From NCBI GenBank assembly GCA_937928555.1, contig CALFWR010000033.1:1-41789 (forward strand): DNA of 41,789 nt. Direction: 5' to 3'. Positions 7,829 through 16,316 of this stretch are shown here, one piece after another. The stretch's first letter is position 1, and every line of letters begins with the position of its first letter. The position numbers and the translations under genes were made by a program. The notes under the pieces are model-generated. The model searched no databases. It was not told the DNA's origin and worked only from the letters and a program-made list of their open reading frames with translations. Source of the stretch: an uncultured Pirellulaceae bacterium (GTDB lineage: Bacteria; Planctomycetota; Planctomycetia; Pirellulales; Pirellulaceae).

Positions 7829-9202
7829 ATGCAACAAGCCCGACATTTGCTGCTGGCCGCCGTGTGGCTGTGCTGCGTGTGGCAATCTGCAGACGCGATG
7901 CAGCAAACGGTCGAAGTCACCGGTCGCACGATGGGACCGATCAAGTTCAAGGTGCTGGTCAATACGGACAAAACCGGGCTGGAAGACAGAAAAAAGATCC
8001 AGGCTGCGGTGACAGATTCTTTGAAGACAGTCAACGAACTGATGTCGACGTATCTTGAATCGTCTGATATCTCGCGATTCAATCGCAGGAAGTTGACTGA
8101 CTGGTTCGAAGTCAACGCCGAGACCGCAGCGGTTGTGGCGAAAGCCCTCGCGGTCAGCGAAAAGTCAGCCGGGGCCTTTGACCCGACGGTGGGGCCGTTG
8201 GTGAAACTGTGGAATTTCGGTCCGGACAAAAAACAGATTCCGGAGCTTCCTCAAAAAGAGCAGATCGAAGAAATTCGAAAGTACGTCGGTTGGCAAAAGC
8301 TGGCTGTCAGGCTCGATCCGCCTGCACTGAAAAAGTCTCATGTGAATCTCGAAGTTGACCTTTCTGCGATCGCGAAAGGCTACGCCGTGGACCGGGTCAA
8401 GCGATCGCTATCCGAGATCGGGTTGGAGAATTCGATGGTGTCCGTTGGCGGCGAAGTGATGACGGCAGGCTTGCGTGCCAACGGGCTTCCCTGGAACGTG
8501 GGCGTTGAAAAACCCGTCAGGTTCAGGTTTGCGGCCGAAGGCGAACAGTTGCTGCGCGTCATCCCGCTATCGGGAAAGGCGGTGGCGACGTCGGGAGACT
8601 ACCGGAACTACATCGAAATTGATGGCAAGCGATATTCTCACACGATCGATCCGGCGACAGGATACCCGGTGGAACATTCGATGGCTTTGGCGTCGGTGAT
8701 TGCTGACGACTGCATGACCGCTGACGCCTGGGCGACGGCGGTGATGGTGATGGGGAGCGAAAAAGGCCACGAAGTTTGCGGTTCGCTCGGGTTGCCGCTG
8801 GTGACTCTGGCTCGCGACGGCGAAAAGATGGTCGAAAGGGCTTCCGGCGACTATCCGGATGGCATCGACGTCAATGGAAAGGCCAAGTCGACTGTCGCAA
8901 TGGAGAAAGACGAAGACAAGGGCAAAGACAAAAACAGCGAGAAAGAAAAGAAAGAAAAGAAAGAAAAAACCAACACGCAGTCATCGATCCTGCCCACGTT
9001 TTTGTTGACGTTTGCCATTTTTGCATTGGCGATTCTGGGCATGGCCGCGGGAGCGATTCTGAACAACAAACCGGTAACCGGTTCTTGCGGCGGGTTGGCG
9101 GCGATGACCAACGAGGATGGCGAGACGGTTTGCGGTATCTGCTCGAAGCCAACGACGGATTGTGTGGAGCAGGACAAGGTCCAGGAACAGGCGGCAAACT
9201 GA
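7829..9202 (+). CDS. ApbE-NqrM fusion: FAD:protein FMN transferase with a C-terminal NqrM domain
   Basis: The 457-aa protein has a signal peptide (residues 1-23, cleavage near ADA-M). A complete ApbE domain (about 27-345) follows, with EVDLSAIAKGYAVD (175-188), TSGDYRNY (254-261), HTIDPATGYP (271-280) and the metal-binding loop DDCMTADAWATAV (293-305). ApbE transfers FMN from FAD to Ser/Thr of NqrB/NqrC. A charged Lys/Glu linker (358-382) leads to one membrane helix (about 387-412) and a cysteine motif with Cys420, 435, 438 and 445 (GSCGGL...CGIC......C). This matches NqrM, the small factor needed to mature Na+-translocating NADH:quinone oxidoreductase. The layout would put ApbE in the periplasm and the cysteines in the cytoplasm. 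Normally these are two genes. No nqr genes are in the window. A start at 7763 is possible, but 7829 gives a clean signal peptide. Confidence 0.92.
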   Translation: MQQARHLLLAAVWLCCVWQSADAMQQTVEVTGRTMGPIKFKVLVNTDKTGLEDRKKIQAAVTDSLKTVNELMSTYLESSDISRFNRRKLTDWFEVNAETAAVVAKALAVSEKSAGAFDPTVGPLVKLWNFGPDKKQIPELPQKEQIEEIRKYVGWQKLAVRLDPPALKKSHVNLEVDLSAIAKGYAVDRVKRSLSEIGLENSMVSVGGEVMTAGLRANGLPWNVGVEKPVRFRFAAEGEQLLRVIPLSGKAVATSGDYRNYIEIDGKRYSHTIDPATGYPVEHSMALASVIADDCMTADAWATAVMVMGSEKGHEVCGSLGLPLVTLARDGEKMVERASGDYPDGIDVNGKAKSTVAMEKDEDKGKDKNSEKEKKEKKEKTNTQSSILPTFLLTFAIFALAILGMAAGAILNNKPVTGSCGGLAAMTNEDGETVCGICSKPTTDCVEQDKVQEQAAN

Positions 9203-9206
9203 CAGA

Positions 9207-9234
9207 CACCGGAGGCCTCACCGCCAGCGGCTTA
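9207..9234 (+). repeat. Short GC-rich dispersed repeat (GGCCT/AGCGGCT type)
   Basis: The string CACCGGAGGCCTCACC is followed by GCCAGCGGCTTA. Its closest relative is the reverse complement of 39691-39720; a related form is at 15271-15300 and a degenerate one at 10679-10702. All lie between genes, just after stop codons or beside other repeats. Confidence 0.55.
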
Positions 9235-9237
9235 CTT

Positions 9238-9300
9238 GGTGAAACGCTGCGTTGGTGAAACGCTGCGTTGGTCAAACGCTGCGTTGGTCAAACGCTGCGT
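9238..9300 (+). repeat. 16-bp tandem repeat, four units
   Basis: The unit GGTGAAACGCTGCGTT (twice) and its variant GGTCAAACGCTGCGTT (twice, the last unit incomplete) are directly tandem. They lie between the stop codon of the apbE-nqrM fusion and the family-1 element at 9309. The array is noncoding. Confidence 0.9.
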
Positions 9301-9308
9301 CTTGTTAC

Positions 9309-9496
9309 CCCGGATTATTCACGAGGCGTGGGCGTCAGAATCAGTTGAGACAGTGATCCGCGACTCTGATGCGATGAAACGATCGCTGTGGTTTTCATCT
9401 ACTGGATGATTTACGTTTCTTGTTGAAATTCAGCCTTTCCCCTTGCTGCTGTTGGCCAGACGTAGAATCAACGCCCGTCGTCGTGAATAATCCGGG
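9309..9496 (+). repeat. Family-1 inverted-repeat element, complete copy
   Basis: This 188-bp element runs from CCCGGATTATTCACGA to TCGTGAATAATCCGGG. It is flanked by a perfect direct repeat, GTTAC (9304-9308 and 9497-9501). The right copy of GTTAC contains the TAA stop codon of the minus-strand gene that ends at 9498. Confidence 0.95.
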
Positions 9497-9497
9497 G

Positions 9498-10343
9498 TTA
9501 CTTGTCCTCTTTCTCTTGGACGGCTTTTTCGCTGTTGTCGTGCGACTTGCCAATGATTTCAACTTCGTTGCCCGAAAAGTTGATGGCTTTGAGTTCAAGG
9601 TAGTTTCCGTTGCCCAGGTTGACCAGTTGGTCGGGCATGGCAATCAGTGCGATGGGGAATTCACCACCCATTTCCCATTCGAGGTCGAAGTCGGCGTCTT
9701 TTGCTGCCGCAGAAATTTGCGTGGCGACCGATGCAACGGGAATGGGCAAAGATCCTGAATGGATCGAATGCACGTGGATGCCGACTTTGTTGAGGACTTC
9801 GGTGAGAAAGATCTGGCCGCGAAGAACCACGACGCCCTTGAATGCCTTCATGTCGCAGCGGAACGCGATCGTCACGTCCTGGTCCTTGATCACGATACGG
9901 GGGTCGCTGATTGCCGGTGGGAACAGGTCGGGGAAATTCTGTTTGGCGGTGGTCGCCAGCCAGCCGTTGATTTGTTCGTCGGAGACTTTCAGTGACCAGT
10001 CGTCCTGAAGTTGCATGCTGTTTCGCATGTCGAGAATCTGCCGCTCAAATTCGGCTCCCCTAGCCATCTGTTGCTGCGGATCTTTTTTGAGGATTTCGCT
10101 ATAGAATTCCGGTTGGGCGGTGGCGAGAGACAAAATCCAGACCAGTCCGCCGATGATGGTCGCCACGCAGATCAGACCAAAAAACAACAGCCTGATCGCC
10201 CAGACCTTGAATCTTGATTTTTGACGATGCGGGTCGGTGTCGTGTTCAGTTGGGCCATCGATTGGGCCTTCGATTGGGCCTTCAACCGCCTGTGTGATCG
10301 GGTCAAGTTCTGAAAGGTCGTCTGGTTGCATGTTGTCCAGCAT
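9498..10343 (-). CDS. Membrane-anchored protein of unknown function
   Basis: The 281-aa protein has an acidic N-terminus of about 45 residues with a short EGPIEGPIDGP repeat. One membrane helix follows (about residues 50-72, RLLFFGLICVATIIGGLVWI). The soluble part of about 205 residues would face the periplasm if the basic HRQKSRFK stretch stays inside. I do not recognise a domain; the soluble part reads as mixed alpha/beta and has no cysteine pair or obvious active site. The start at 10343 has a GGGAA sequence just upstream; starts at 10373 and 10331 are also possible. Its stop codon sits in the target duplication of the adjacent repeat. Confidence 0.7.
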   Translation of the reverse strand: MLDNMQPDDLSELDPITQAVEGPIEGPIDGPTEHDTDPHRQKSRFKVWAIRLLFFGLICVATIIGGLVWILSLATAQPEFYSEILKKDPQQQMARGAEFERQILDMRNSMQLQDDWSLKVSDEQINGWLATTAKQNFPDLFPPAISDPRIVIKDQDVTIAFRCDMKAFKGVVVLRGQIFLTEVLNKVGIHVHSIHSGSLPIPVASVATQISAAAKDADFDLEWEMGGEFPIALIAMPDQLVNLGNGNYLELKAINFSGNEVEIIGKSHDNSEKAVQEKEDK

Positions 10344-10442
10344 ATGTTTCCCGGCGACATCGAAACAGGTCATTTAGGCTTTGGAAGCTCGCAGAGCGAA
10401 AGTAAACTGGTATCGGTCAGTTGTTTGAATCAGAAAGAACCC

Positions 10443-10670
10443 ATGAAGTCCATCCCTGTCATCATTTTGTTGATTGCCGTACTAAGCTTTGCCGGCGGTT
10501 GCGATTTTGGGACTTATAACAAGCGATTCAAGGAACGTCCGCGAGAGTCACGTTTGGATAACGACTCCCGTTCGGGTGCGGAACTGGGTGCCGAACTGGG
10601 TGCTGTTGGGGCAAGGCGGGTTGTGGGCGATGTTCGCCAATACCGATTCGCTGTCCGCCGAGACGCGTAA
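10443..10670 (+). CDS. Small predicted lipoprotein
   Basis: The 75-aa product starts MKSIPVIILLIAVLSFAGGC, a lipoprotein signal peptide with a lipobox ending at Cys20. The mature part begins DFGTYNKRFKER. A near-perfect 12-bp duplication encodes GAELGAEL around residue 50. The C-terminal third looks unlike a folded domain, so the frame may be shifted or eroded after the first ~45 codons. It is divergent from the membrane-protein gene at 9498 and convergent with trkA. The function is unknown. Confidence 0.5.
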   Translation: MKSIPVIILLIAVLSFAGGCDFGTYNKRFKERPRESRLDNDSRSGAELGAELGAVGARRVVGDVRQYRFAVRRDA

Positions 10671-10678
10671 GGATCCCG

Positions 10679-10702
10679 CTACCCAAGGCCTTTGCGGGCC
10701 GG
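10679..10702 (+). repeat. Degenerate copy of the short GC-rich dispersed repeat
   Basis: CTACCCAAGGCCTTTGCGGG shares the block ACCCAAGGCCT.TGCGG with 15271-15300. It lies between the small lipoprotein gene and the end of trkA. Confidence 0.4.
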
Positions 10703-10712
10703 ATGTGCCGGG

Positions 10713-12047
10713 TTACGAAAAGAAGCCGATGCACTGGTCAATCATGTCGTGTTCGACAAGGAGCACGACGATGTCACCGGGCTTGACCTGGTTGGAGGCT
10801 CCGGGGACGAAGACCTGGTCCTGTCGCATGATCGCAGCGACAAGGCAACGTTCGGGCATGGAGATTTCTGCAAGGCTGCCCGCGGTACATCCCGCCGCTT
10901 CGCCGACTTCGACTTCGAGGACGCTGATCAGTCCGCCGGGAAGCTTGGCTCGCATCAGCACGTTGCCTTCGTTCAGGAAAGCGCTGATTTGCTTGGACAT
11001 TGATTCTTGCTGGGAGACCGCGACGTCGATGCCGATCTTTTCGGTGATGCGGGTGTAGTCCGGTCGTCCAATTACGGCCAGGACTTTCTTGGCACCGAGG
11101 TCTTTGGCCGCGACGCTCATCATCATGTTGACTTCGTCTTCTCCGGTACAGGCGACGAAAAAATCTGCCGATTCGATCCGCTCTTCTTCGAGGACTTCGC
11201 GGCGTTTGGCATTGTCGTGGACGACCGACGCGTTTTCCAACAAGCCGGCAAGGATTTGGCAACGCTGTTCGTCGCTTTCGATGATCATCACGCGGAAGGA
11301 TTCGCGTTCAAGCATGCGGGCAAGGTGCAGGCCTGTTTCGCCCCCGCCGGCGATGACGACGCGTTTGGGAGGAGTTTTTTCCATGCCGAAGAGTTTGCGA
11401 ACCGTTTCGGTATGCTCCGGAGCACAGAAAACGGTGACCCGGTCGCCGACTTCGAGTTGGTCATCAGCGTTGGCGATCCACATCTTTTTGGCTCGCTGAA
11501 CCGTGCCGACGCGAACGTTGGGAGGGAATTCGATTTCGCGGATGGGGACCTGTGTGACGGGGCCGGGTTGGCCAATGATCAGTTCGTTGACTTCGAAGCC
11601 GCCACGGGCGAGTTGTTCGACGACAACCGAACCGGGAGCGCGGATGTTGCGGGCGAGTTCCAGGGCAGTGAGTTGCTCTAGGGAGATGATGCGGTCGATG
11701 TTGAAGTGTTGCTGGTAGTCGAAGGTGCTCAGGTCGCGGAAGACGGGACCGTAGACGCGGGCGATGGAGCGGCGAGCGCCGAGCTTTTTTGCGATGCTGG
11801 CGGCGACGAGGTTGACTTCGTCGTCACCTGTGACGGCAAGGCAGATGTCGGCGGCGACCATGCCGGATTGAAAGAGGGTGCTGGAGTGGGAGGCGGATCC
11901 GGTGAGGGCGCGGACGTCGAATTTGTCGTTGATCGACTGAATGCGAGTGGCGTCCGTGTCGACAACGGTGACGCTGTGACTGGAGCTACAGAGTTGTTCG
12001 GCGATGGATGAGCCGACGGTGCCGGCGCCAAGGATGACGATGTTCAC
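10713..12047 (-). CDS. trkA: Trk system potassium uptake protein TrkA
   Basis: The 444-aa protein has two RCK modules in tandem. The first begins VILGAGTVGSSIA (nucleotide-binding glycine motif at residues 7-12) and the second VVIAGGGETGLHLA (234-239); each Rossmann domain is followed by a TrkA-C domain. Length and layout match TrkA, the cytoplasmic NAD(H)-binding gating subunit of Trk K+ channels. The start is a GTG at 12047, directly before the conserved first strand. The frame stays open far upstream through a heptamer repeat, which would give a false 619-aa product. The membrane partner TrkH/TrkG is not in the window; it may lie elsewhere. Confidence 0.92.
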   Translation of the reverse strand: MNIVILGAGTVGSSIAEQLCSSSHSVTVVDTDATRIQSINDKFDVRALTGSASHSSTLFQSGMVAADICLAVTGDDEVNLVAASIAKKLGARRSIARVYGPVFRDLSTFDYQQHFNIDRIISLEQLTALELARNIRAPGSVVVEQLARGGFEVNELIIGQPGPVTQVPIREIEFPPNVRVGTVQRAKKMWIANADDQLEVGDRVTVFCAPEHTETVRKLFGMEKTPPKRVVIAGGGETGLHLARMLERESFRVMIIESDEQRCQILAGLLENASVVHDNAKRREVLEEERIESADFFVACTGEDEVNMMMSVAAKDLGAKKVLAVIGRPDYTRITEKIGIDVAVSQQESMSKQISAFLNEGNVLMRAKLPGGLISVLEVEVGEAAGCTAGSLAEISMPERCLVAAIMRQDQVFVPGASNQVKPGDIVVLLVEHDMIDQCIGFFS

Positions 12048-12119
12048 GAGGCTGGTTTTGAAGGGTAGGTGACATGGACAGGGTAGCGGGAGGGGTGGAA
12101 ATTCGGAATGGGGAGTGTC

Positions 12120-12243
12120 GAGAACTGAGTACCGAGTACCGAGTACCGAGTACCGAGTACTGAGTACTGAGTACTGAGTACTGGGTACTGGGTACTCGGT
12201 ACTGGGTACTGGGTACTGGGTACTCGGTACTCGGTACTCGATA
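12120..12243. repeat. Heptanucleotide tandem repeat array (about 17 units)
   Basis: Units of GAGTACC, GAGTACT, GGGTACT and CGGTACT follow each other without gaps between the YTV-protein stop and the trkA start. The core GTAC is self-complementary, and the left units (GAGTACC) are near inverses of the right units (GGTACTC), so the array can fold on itself. It lies upstream of trkA on the minus strand and may affect its expression. Confidence 0.95.
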
Positions 12244-12249
12244 TTGATT

Positions 12250-15030
12250 CTACGGGGAAGTAGAGATCCAGTCGTAGATGGCCGTGGTGCGGCGCCAGGC
12301 GTAGTCGGCCCAGGCGTTGGAGACATCGCTGACACCGGAAAGATGATGGACGCAGTGCTCGCAGCATTCTTCGACGGGAATCGTGATCTGCTGAGGAACC
12401 ATCGTGCAGACCTGACGCGGAATGCGGACTTCGACCTGATACGGAACCTTGACCGGAACGCGTCGCAGGACCGGGCGTTTGACTTTACGCTTGACGGTTT
12501 TGAAAACGGTTTTCTTGAGAACCCTGGGGACATTGACCCAGTAGATTTCAGCGCGGTTGACCGGAACGTCACGTACTTTTTTCTTGTACACGGTGCGGGT
12601 GAAGACTTCTTCTTCGTCGGCGAAATAGGTTTCGGTTTTCAATTCCGCCACAGTGCGGGTTTCGGTTTTGTAGACCGTGCGAGTACGCTTTTGCGGCACC
12701 ATCTCGGTGACTTTTTTCGTCACGATGTAGGGGATTTCCTTTTCCACATCGACGTATTCAATCCGTGTGCGAATCTCCGGAATTTTCTCGATCGTGGTTT
12801 CGATGCGGGGCTTGGGGATTTTTACCGTTATCGTGTTAACGACATCGCGATACTCGGTCAGTTCAACTTCGACTTCCTCGGGCACGTCGATGGTGTCCGG
12901 GACACGCACAACGTAAGTCTCTGTTTTAATTCTCGTCGCAGGCACTGGGAACAGGGCCTCAAATTCTCCGGTTCTCGTTTCCTTCGGTCCTAACTCGTCG
13001 AACCGCTCCTCGACATTTTTGACGGTAAACTGTGGCACGTTGAAGCCGATCTTGATCTCTTTTTGGCCTTCGGTCGTTTCGTATTTCGTAATGGCTATCT
13101 CTCGCGTCAGGCGTTTTTGGCGAATTCGTTGAACCGAGATCTCACGCTGCTTTGGCACCTGTTTGTACTTTGTGACTTCGACGGTTGTGGTCTGTTTATC
13201 CGGCTTGAAGTCGAAGACTTCGAGGGTGGCTTGGCGTTTTTCTTCGCGGTAGCGCGTGACGGGTTCCATACGGGTGCGTGTTCCCGTTTTGTACTCGACG
13301 ACCGGATACTCGTAGGGGACTTTTTGCTTGACGGTTTCGTAAGTCGTGTAGGGAATTCGCTGGGTAACAATGTTGGGCTGCCAGCGAGTCTTGCGAACGG
13401 TTTTCGTTTGCGGACAGCAGGTGGAACAGCCACAGCGGTCGGAGGTGACTTCGATGGTCGGCAAGGTGGAAACTTCGGTGACCCAGTGGCCTTTGTCCTG
13501 TTTGACGATTTGGTATTTGGTTTGCGGAATCTGTTTGGGGACCGTACGAATGCCTTTTTTCATCACCGTGTGAGGGACTTTGATCTCGTACTGCCTCGGG
13601 ATGTTTTCGATGTACGGGATGCGAACGGTATAAGGTCGTGTGACTTGGCGTGGGACTTGCTTGCGGGATTGCCATGAGACAACGACGTTTTCCTTGTACG
13701 GGACGCTTTCGGTGTACGTTTCCCAGACCTTTTCAATGTAGGGTTCAGCGACGGTGTAGTTTTCTTCAATCGTGTCAGTGACGGCGCTTCGCTCGTAGAC
13801 GGTCTGCGTTTCTCTGTGTTCGTCAGGAACGTACACGACGCCGCTTTCCTGGGCATTACGGGTTTTGTGAAGGATGGACGGCTCTTGCCATGAATACGGA
13901 AGCGGACGAGCTACGTAGTCGGTGTAGTGTTCAACCACGTCCCGGGTTCGGGTTTCGTTTCGGTAGACCAGCTTTTTCTTGATGAGCGTCTCTTTCTTGG
14001 TGTACGTGTAGGGGACACGTTTTCTTAGTTCCAGTTCTTGCTCTACATAGTCGAGGACAATTCGTTTCTTCGCGCGTTCGACTTCGACGGTGAATTTGAC
14101 TTCTTTGGCCTCTTTTTCGGTTACTTTTTTGTATTTGGTTTCGGCGACTTCTTTCTCCTGTGGCACCATCACGGTGTACTCTTCTTCGACAGGGACGCGG
14201 AAGGTCTCTTCGCGGTCGACGGGGATTTTGCGCTGCTTGGGTTTGCGAACCATCACCGAATAGGGTTCTTCGACGGCTTCCTGGTACTCTTCCTGGCGAT
14301 ACTCCTGGTAAGTGCGGATGCGGGGTTCGGGCACCATCACTGTGTACTGCTGAATCTCGGGAACCTGATGTTCGACCTCCTGTTCGACGGTGTGGGCTTG
14401 TTCCTGAATTTCAGTGCGGTGGCGCGTTTCGAAAATGGAATTCCAAACGGTTCGCCACTGCGGAACCCAAATGGTTTTCGTGATGCACTTGGGCTGGCAA
14501 CAGATGGTGCAGGTTTTGGAATGGCAGTGAGGGCAGGGCGCACCAGGGATCGCGGGTTGTCCAATGGTGGTTGGAGGGTTGATGCCTGGTACGGAGTTTA
14601 CGGTGGGCAGCGGCGGTGGGATCGCTTGTGGTGGCAGCAGAGAGCGAGGGTCGTTTGAGAACGGGATTTCGCCGGGCGGAAGTTCACCTCGAGGAATGCT
14701 CTGACCGGGCAGGATCATGGCGGGCGAGGGTTGGGCCGGAGTTGCGAGGGTCGGCGATTCGGGAATCGGGTTGGCTTGTGCCGGCGTGGCGGTTTCCTGG
14801 ATGGCGCGGTTTTGGCTGCCGCGGGCAGGAAGCTGGCCTTCGGATCGCGGTTCGGCAATTTGCGGGATGGTGGATCCAGGCGGTTCCGATAAATAGTCCA
14901 ACTGACCCGATTTGACCGTGGAGTCACCTACGGTTTCCTGGCCGTGCATCTGCCCTAACCAGGATGCCAGCGCAGTAACGACGAACACGGCCGTCGTTAG
15001 TGTGATGATTCCGAAAGGTGTGGACTTCAT
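12250..15030 (-). CDS. YTV-repeat, cysteine-rich cell-wall-type protein
   Basis: The 926-aa protein has a signal peptide (residues 1-31), a Pro-rich segment (50-165), then a cysteine cluster with Cys166, 169, 174, 177, 178 and 182. Several hundred residues of degenerate repeats follow, built on YTVMVP/YTV(R/K)(I/V)P with many R/K/E residues, e.g. YTVMVPEPR, YSVMVRKPK and YTVMVPQEK. A second cysteine cluster (CGCSTCC) lies mid-protein and a third (ECCEHC) near the C-terminus. These fit the YTV repeats described from Rhodopirellula, a class I recall being linked to the planctomycete cell wall. Disulphide cross-linking between chains is a plausible inference from the Cys clusters. The start at 15030 gives a good signal peptide; the frame extends 23 codons further upstream. 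Confidence 0.87.
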   Translation of the reverse strand: MKSTPFGIITLTTAVFVVTALASWLGQMHGQETVGDSTVKSGQLDYLSEPPGSTIPQIAEPRSEGQLPARGSQNRAIQETATPAQANPIPESPTLATPAQPSPAMILPGQSIPRGELPPGEIPFSNDPRSLLPPQAIPPPLPTVNSVPGINPPTTIGQPAIPGAPCPHCHSKTCTICCQPKCITKTIWVPQWRTVWNSIFETRHRTEIQEQAHTVEQEVEHQVPEIQQYTVMVPEPRIRTYQEYRQEEYQEAVEEPYSVMVRKPKQRKIPVDREETFRVPVEEEYTVMVPQEKEVAETKYKKVTEKEAKEVKFTVEVERAKKRIVLDYVEQELELRKRVPYTYTKKETLIKKKLVYRNETRTRDVVEHYTDYVARPLPYSWQEPSILHKTRNAQESGVVYVPDEHRETQTVYERSAVTDTIEENYTVAEPYIEKVWETYTESVPYKENVVVSWQSRKQVPRQVTRPYTVRIPYIENIPRQYEIKVPHTVMKKGIRTVPKQIPQTKYQIVKQDKGHWVTEVSTLPTIEVTSDRCGCSTCCPQTKTVRKTRWQPNIVTQRIPYTTYETVKQKVPYEYPVVEYKTGTRTRMEPVTRYREEKRQATLEVFDFKPDKQTTTVEVTKYKQVPKQREISVQRIRQKRLTREIAITKYETTEGQKEIKIGFNVPQFTVKNVEERFDELGPKETRTGEFEALFPVPATRIKTETYVVRVPDTIDVPEEVEVELTEYRDVVNTITVKIPKPRIETTIEKIPEIRTRIEYVDVEKEIPYIVTKKVTEMVPQKRTRTVYKTETRTVAELKTETYFADEEEVFTRTVYKKKVRDVPVNRAEIYWVNVPRVLKKTVFKTVKRKVKRPVLRRVPVKVPYQVEVRIPRQVCTMVPQQITIPVEECCEHCVHHLSGVSDVSNAWADYAWRRTTAIYDWISTSP

Positions 15031-15270
15031 GGAAAGGCGAATTCGCTGACACGCAAATGCCAAAAATGGGCAAATATATACCCGTTTCAAGATAGTCACT
15101 GGGAGGCGATTGAGTAGTTCGAGGTGGGAATTTGGGGCTAAAAAGCGGGTTTGCCGGGCAGGTTGGGAGGACAGAAACCTGAAAATTGAACCAATATCGG
15201 GGAAAACTCGGGGCTGGGTTCGGTGCGTTGGGCGGATCGGATGAATGTGGATCGGCGGCCAGGGAGCGGA

Positions 15271-15300
15271 TACCCAAGGCCTTGCGGCCAGCGGCTCACG
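15271..15300 (+). repeat. Short GC-rich dispersed repeat
   Basis: TACCCAAGGCCTTGCGGCC followed by AGCGGCTCACG contains the hairpin GGCC-TTGC-GGCC. It overlaps the last bases of the minus-strand tsaE gene. Relatives are at 9207, 10679 and 39691 (reverse). Confidence 0.5.
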
Positions 15301-15775
15301 AGTCTTGCGGCCAGCTGGTCAGAATTAGGGAAAGGAGTTGCTGACCTGTGGGGGAATGAGCGGTGGAAACGAATTGACGAGACTCGTGGCTGGTGGGAGT
15401 GATTTCGATGCTCAGATCGATGTCGGGAAGCTGCTGCCGGACTCGGTCGGCCCACTCGACGATCAAAACGGTGCCGTCGTTGACCAGGTCGAAAAGGTCC
15501 AGCTCGTCGACTTCTTCGGGATGTTTGATCCGGTAAGCATCCATGTGCAGAAGCGCCACGCGCCCTGAGTAGGGAACGCAGAGCGTGTACGTTGGGCTAA
15601 CGACCGGCTGGGTAATCTCCAGGCCAGCCGCGATGGCTTGCGTCAATCGTGTCTTGCCGCTGCCGAGTGTCCCGATCAGGGCAACCACGGTGCCGGGTTG
15701 GATCGCGCGGCCGATCCGGATCCCAAACTCGCGGGTGGACTGTTCAGAGTCGGACGTAAAAAGGTGCTCAGTCAT
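15296..15775 (-). CDS. tsaE: tRNA threonylcarbamoyladenosine biosynthesis ATPase TsaE
   Basis: The 159-aa protein has the P-loop GTLGSGKTRL (about residues 35-44), the family motif SPTYTL (usually SPTF.L), HMDAYRI..PEE, and VEWADR. These match TsaE, the ATPase that works with TsaB and TsaD to make N6-threonylcarbamoyladenosine at position 37 of ANN-reading tRNAs. It is cytoplasmic and the length is typical. No tsaB or tsaD is nearby. It is followed on the same strand by the YTV-protein gene after a 265-bp gap, so they need not be co-transcribed. Confidence 0.95.
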   Translation of the reverse strand: MTEHLFTSDSEQSTREFGIRIGRAIQPGTVVALIGTLGSGKTRLTQAIAAGLEITQPVVSPTYTLCVPYSGRVALLHMDAYRIKHPEEVDELDLFDLVNDGTVLIVEWADRVRQQLPDIDLSIEITPTSHESRQFVSTAHSPTGQQLLSLILTSWPQDS

Positions 15776-16018
15776 GTCGGTGAAAGGCCGTGATGGGTGT
15801 GATCACGAGGGTGAATTGTTGCTGTGATTGGTGGGTGGTTGTATGCTGCGACGACTGGAAGCCCTCACTATGAAACGTTCACCACGAAGTGCTCGCCATG
15901 GAACACGCCAGTACACCGAGACTGCTATAGCTCGACTCGGCGGGTCAAGTTTTCGCGCCTTGGAGAGAGTGTGATTTTATTCATCGCAACGCCAATGCTC
16001 TCCCTTTGGCAATGTCAG
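15776..16018. other. Intergenic region upstream of tsaE
   Basis: No convincing gene is present. A short + strand frame reads into the repeat at 16019 and has no domain. The tsaE promoter should lie near the left edge on the minus strand. Confidence 0.35.
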
Positions 16019-16205
16019 CCCGGATTATTCACGAGGCGTGGGCGTCAGAATCAGTTGAGACAGTGATCCGCGACTCAGATACGATGAAACGATCGCTGTG
16101 GTTTTCATCTACCGGATGATTTAGATTTCTTGTTGAATTTCAGTTTTTTCCTTGCTCCTGTTGGCCAGACGTAGAATTAACGCCCGTCGTCGTGAATAAT
16201 CCGGG
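16019..16205 (+). repeat. Family-1 inverted-repeat element, complete copy
   Basis: A 187-bp copy with the terminal repeats CCCGGATTATTCACGA / TCGTGAATAATCCGGG is flanked by a perfect GTCAG duplication (16014-16018 and 16206-16210). Confidence 0.95.
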
Positions 16206-16240
16206 GTCAGACGCCGCAACCCTCCCCGGCGGTGAACCGC

Positions 16241-16264
16241 CGACCCTCCCAGATGGGAGGGTGA
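16241..16264 (-). terminator. Hairpin downstream of the phosphohexomutase gene
   Basis: ACCCTCCC-AGAT-GGGAGGGT is a perfect 8-bp stem about 50 bp beyond the stop codon of the minus-strand mutase. No clear T-run follows, so it may be a small repeat or an RNA-stabilising hairpin rather than a terminator. Confidence 0.4.
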
Positions 16265-16316
16265 TCAAAAAGGTCACAGCCTCGGAGAGGCGAGCTACTT
16301 ACAGGACGAAACAGCA

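Noticed and set aside
10489..11058. A 189-aa + strand frame overlapping the end of trkA
   Set aside because: Most of it is antisense to trkA and has no domain pattern. It overlaps the small lipoprotein in another frame.
10713..12572. A 619-aa TrkA with a long N-terminal extension
   Set aside because: The extra N-terminus is the translation of the heptamer array and of the complement of the YTV gene. The conserved protein starts at the GTG at 12047.
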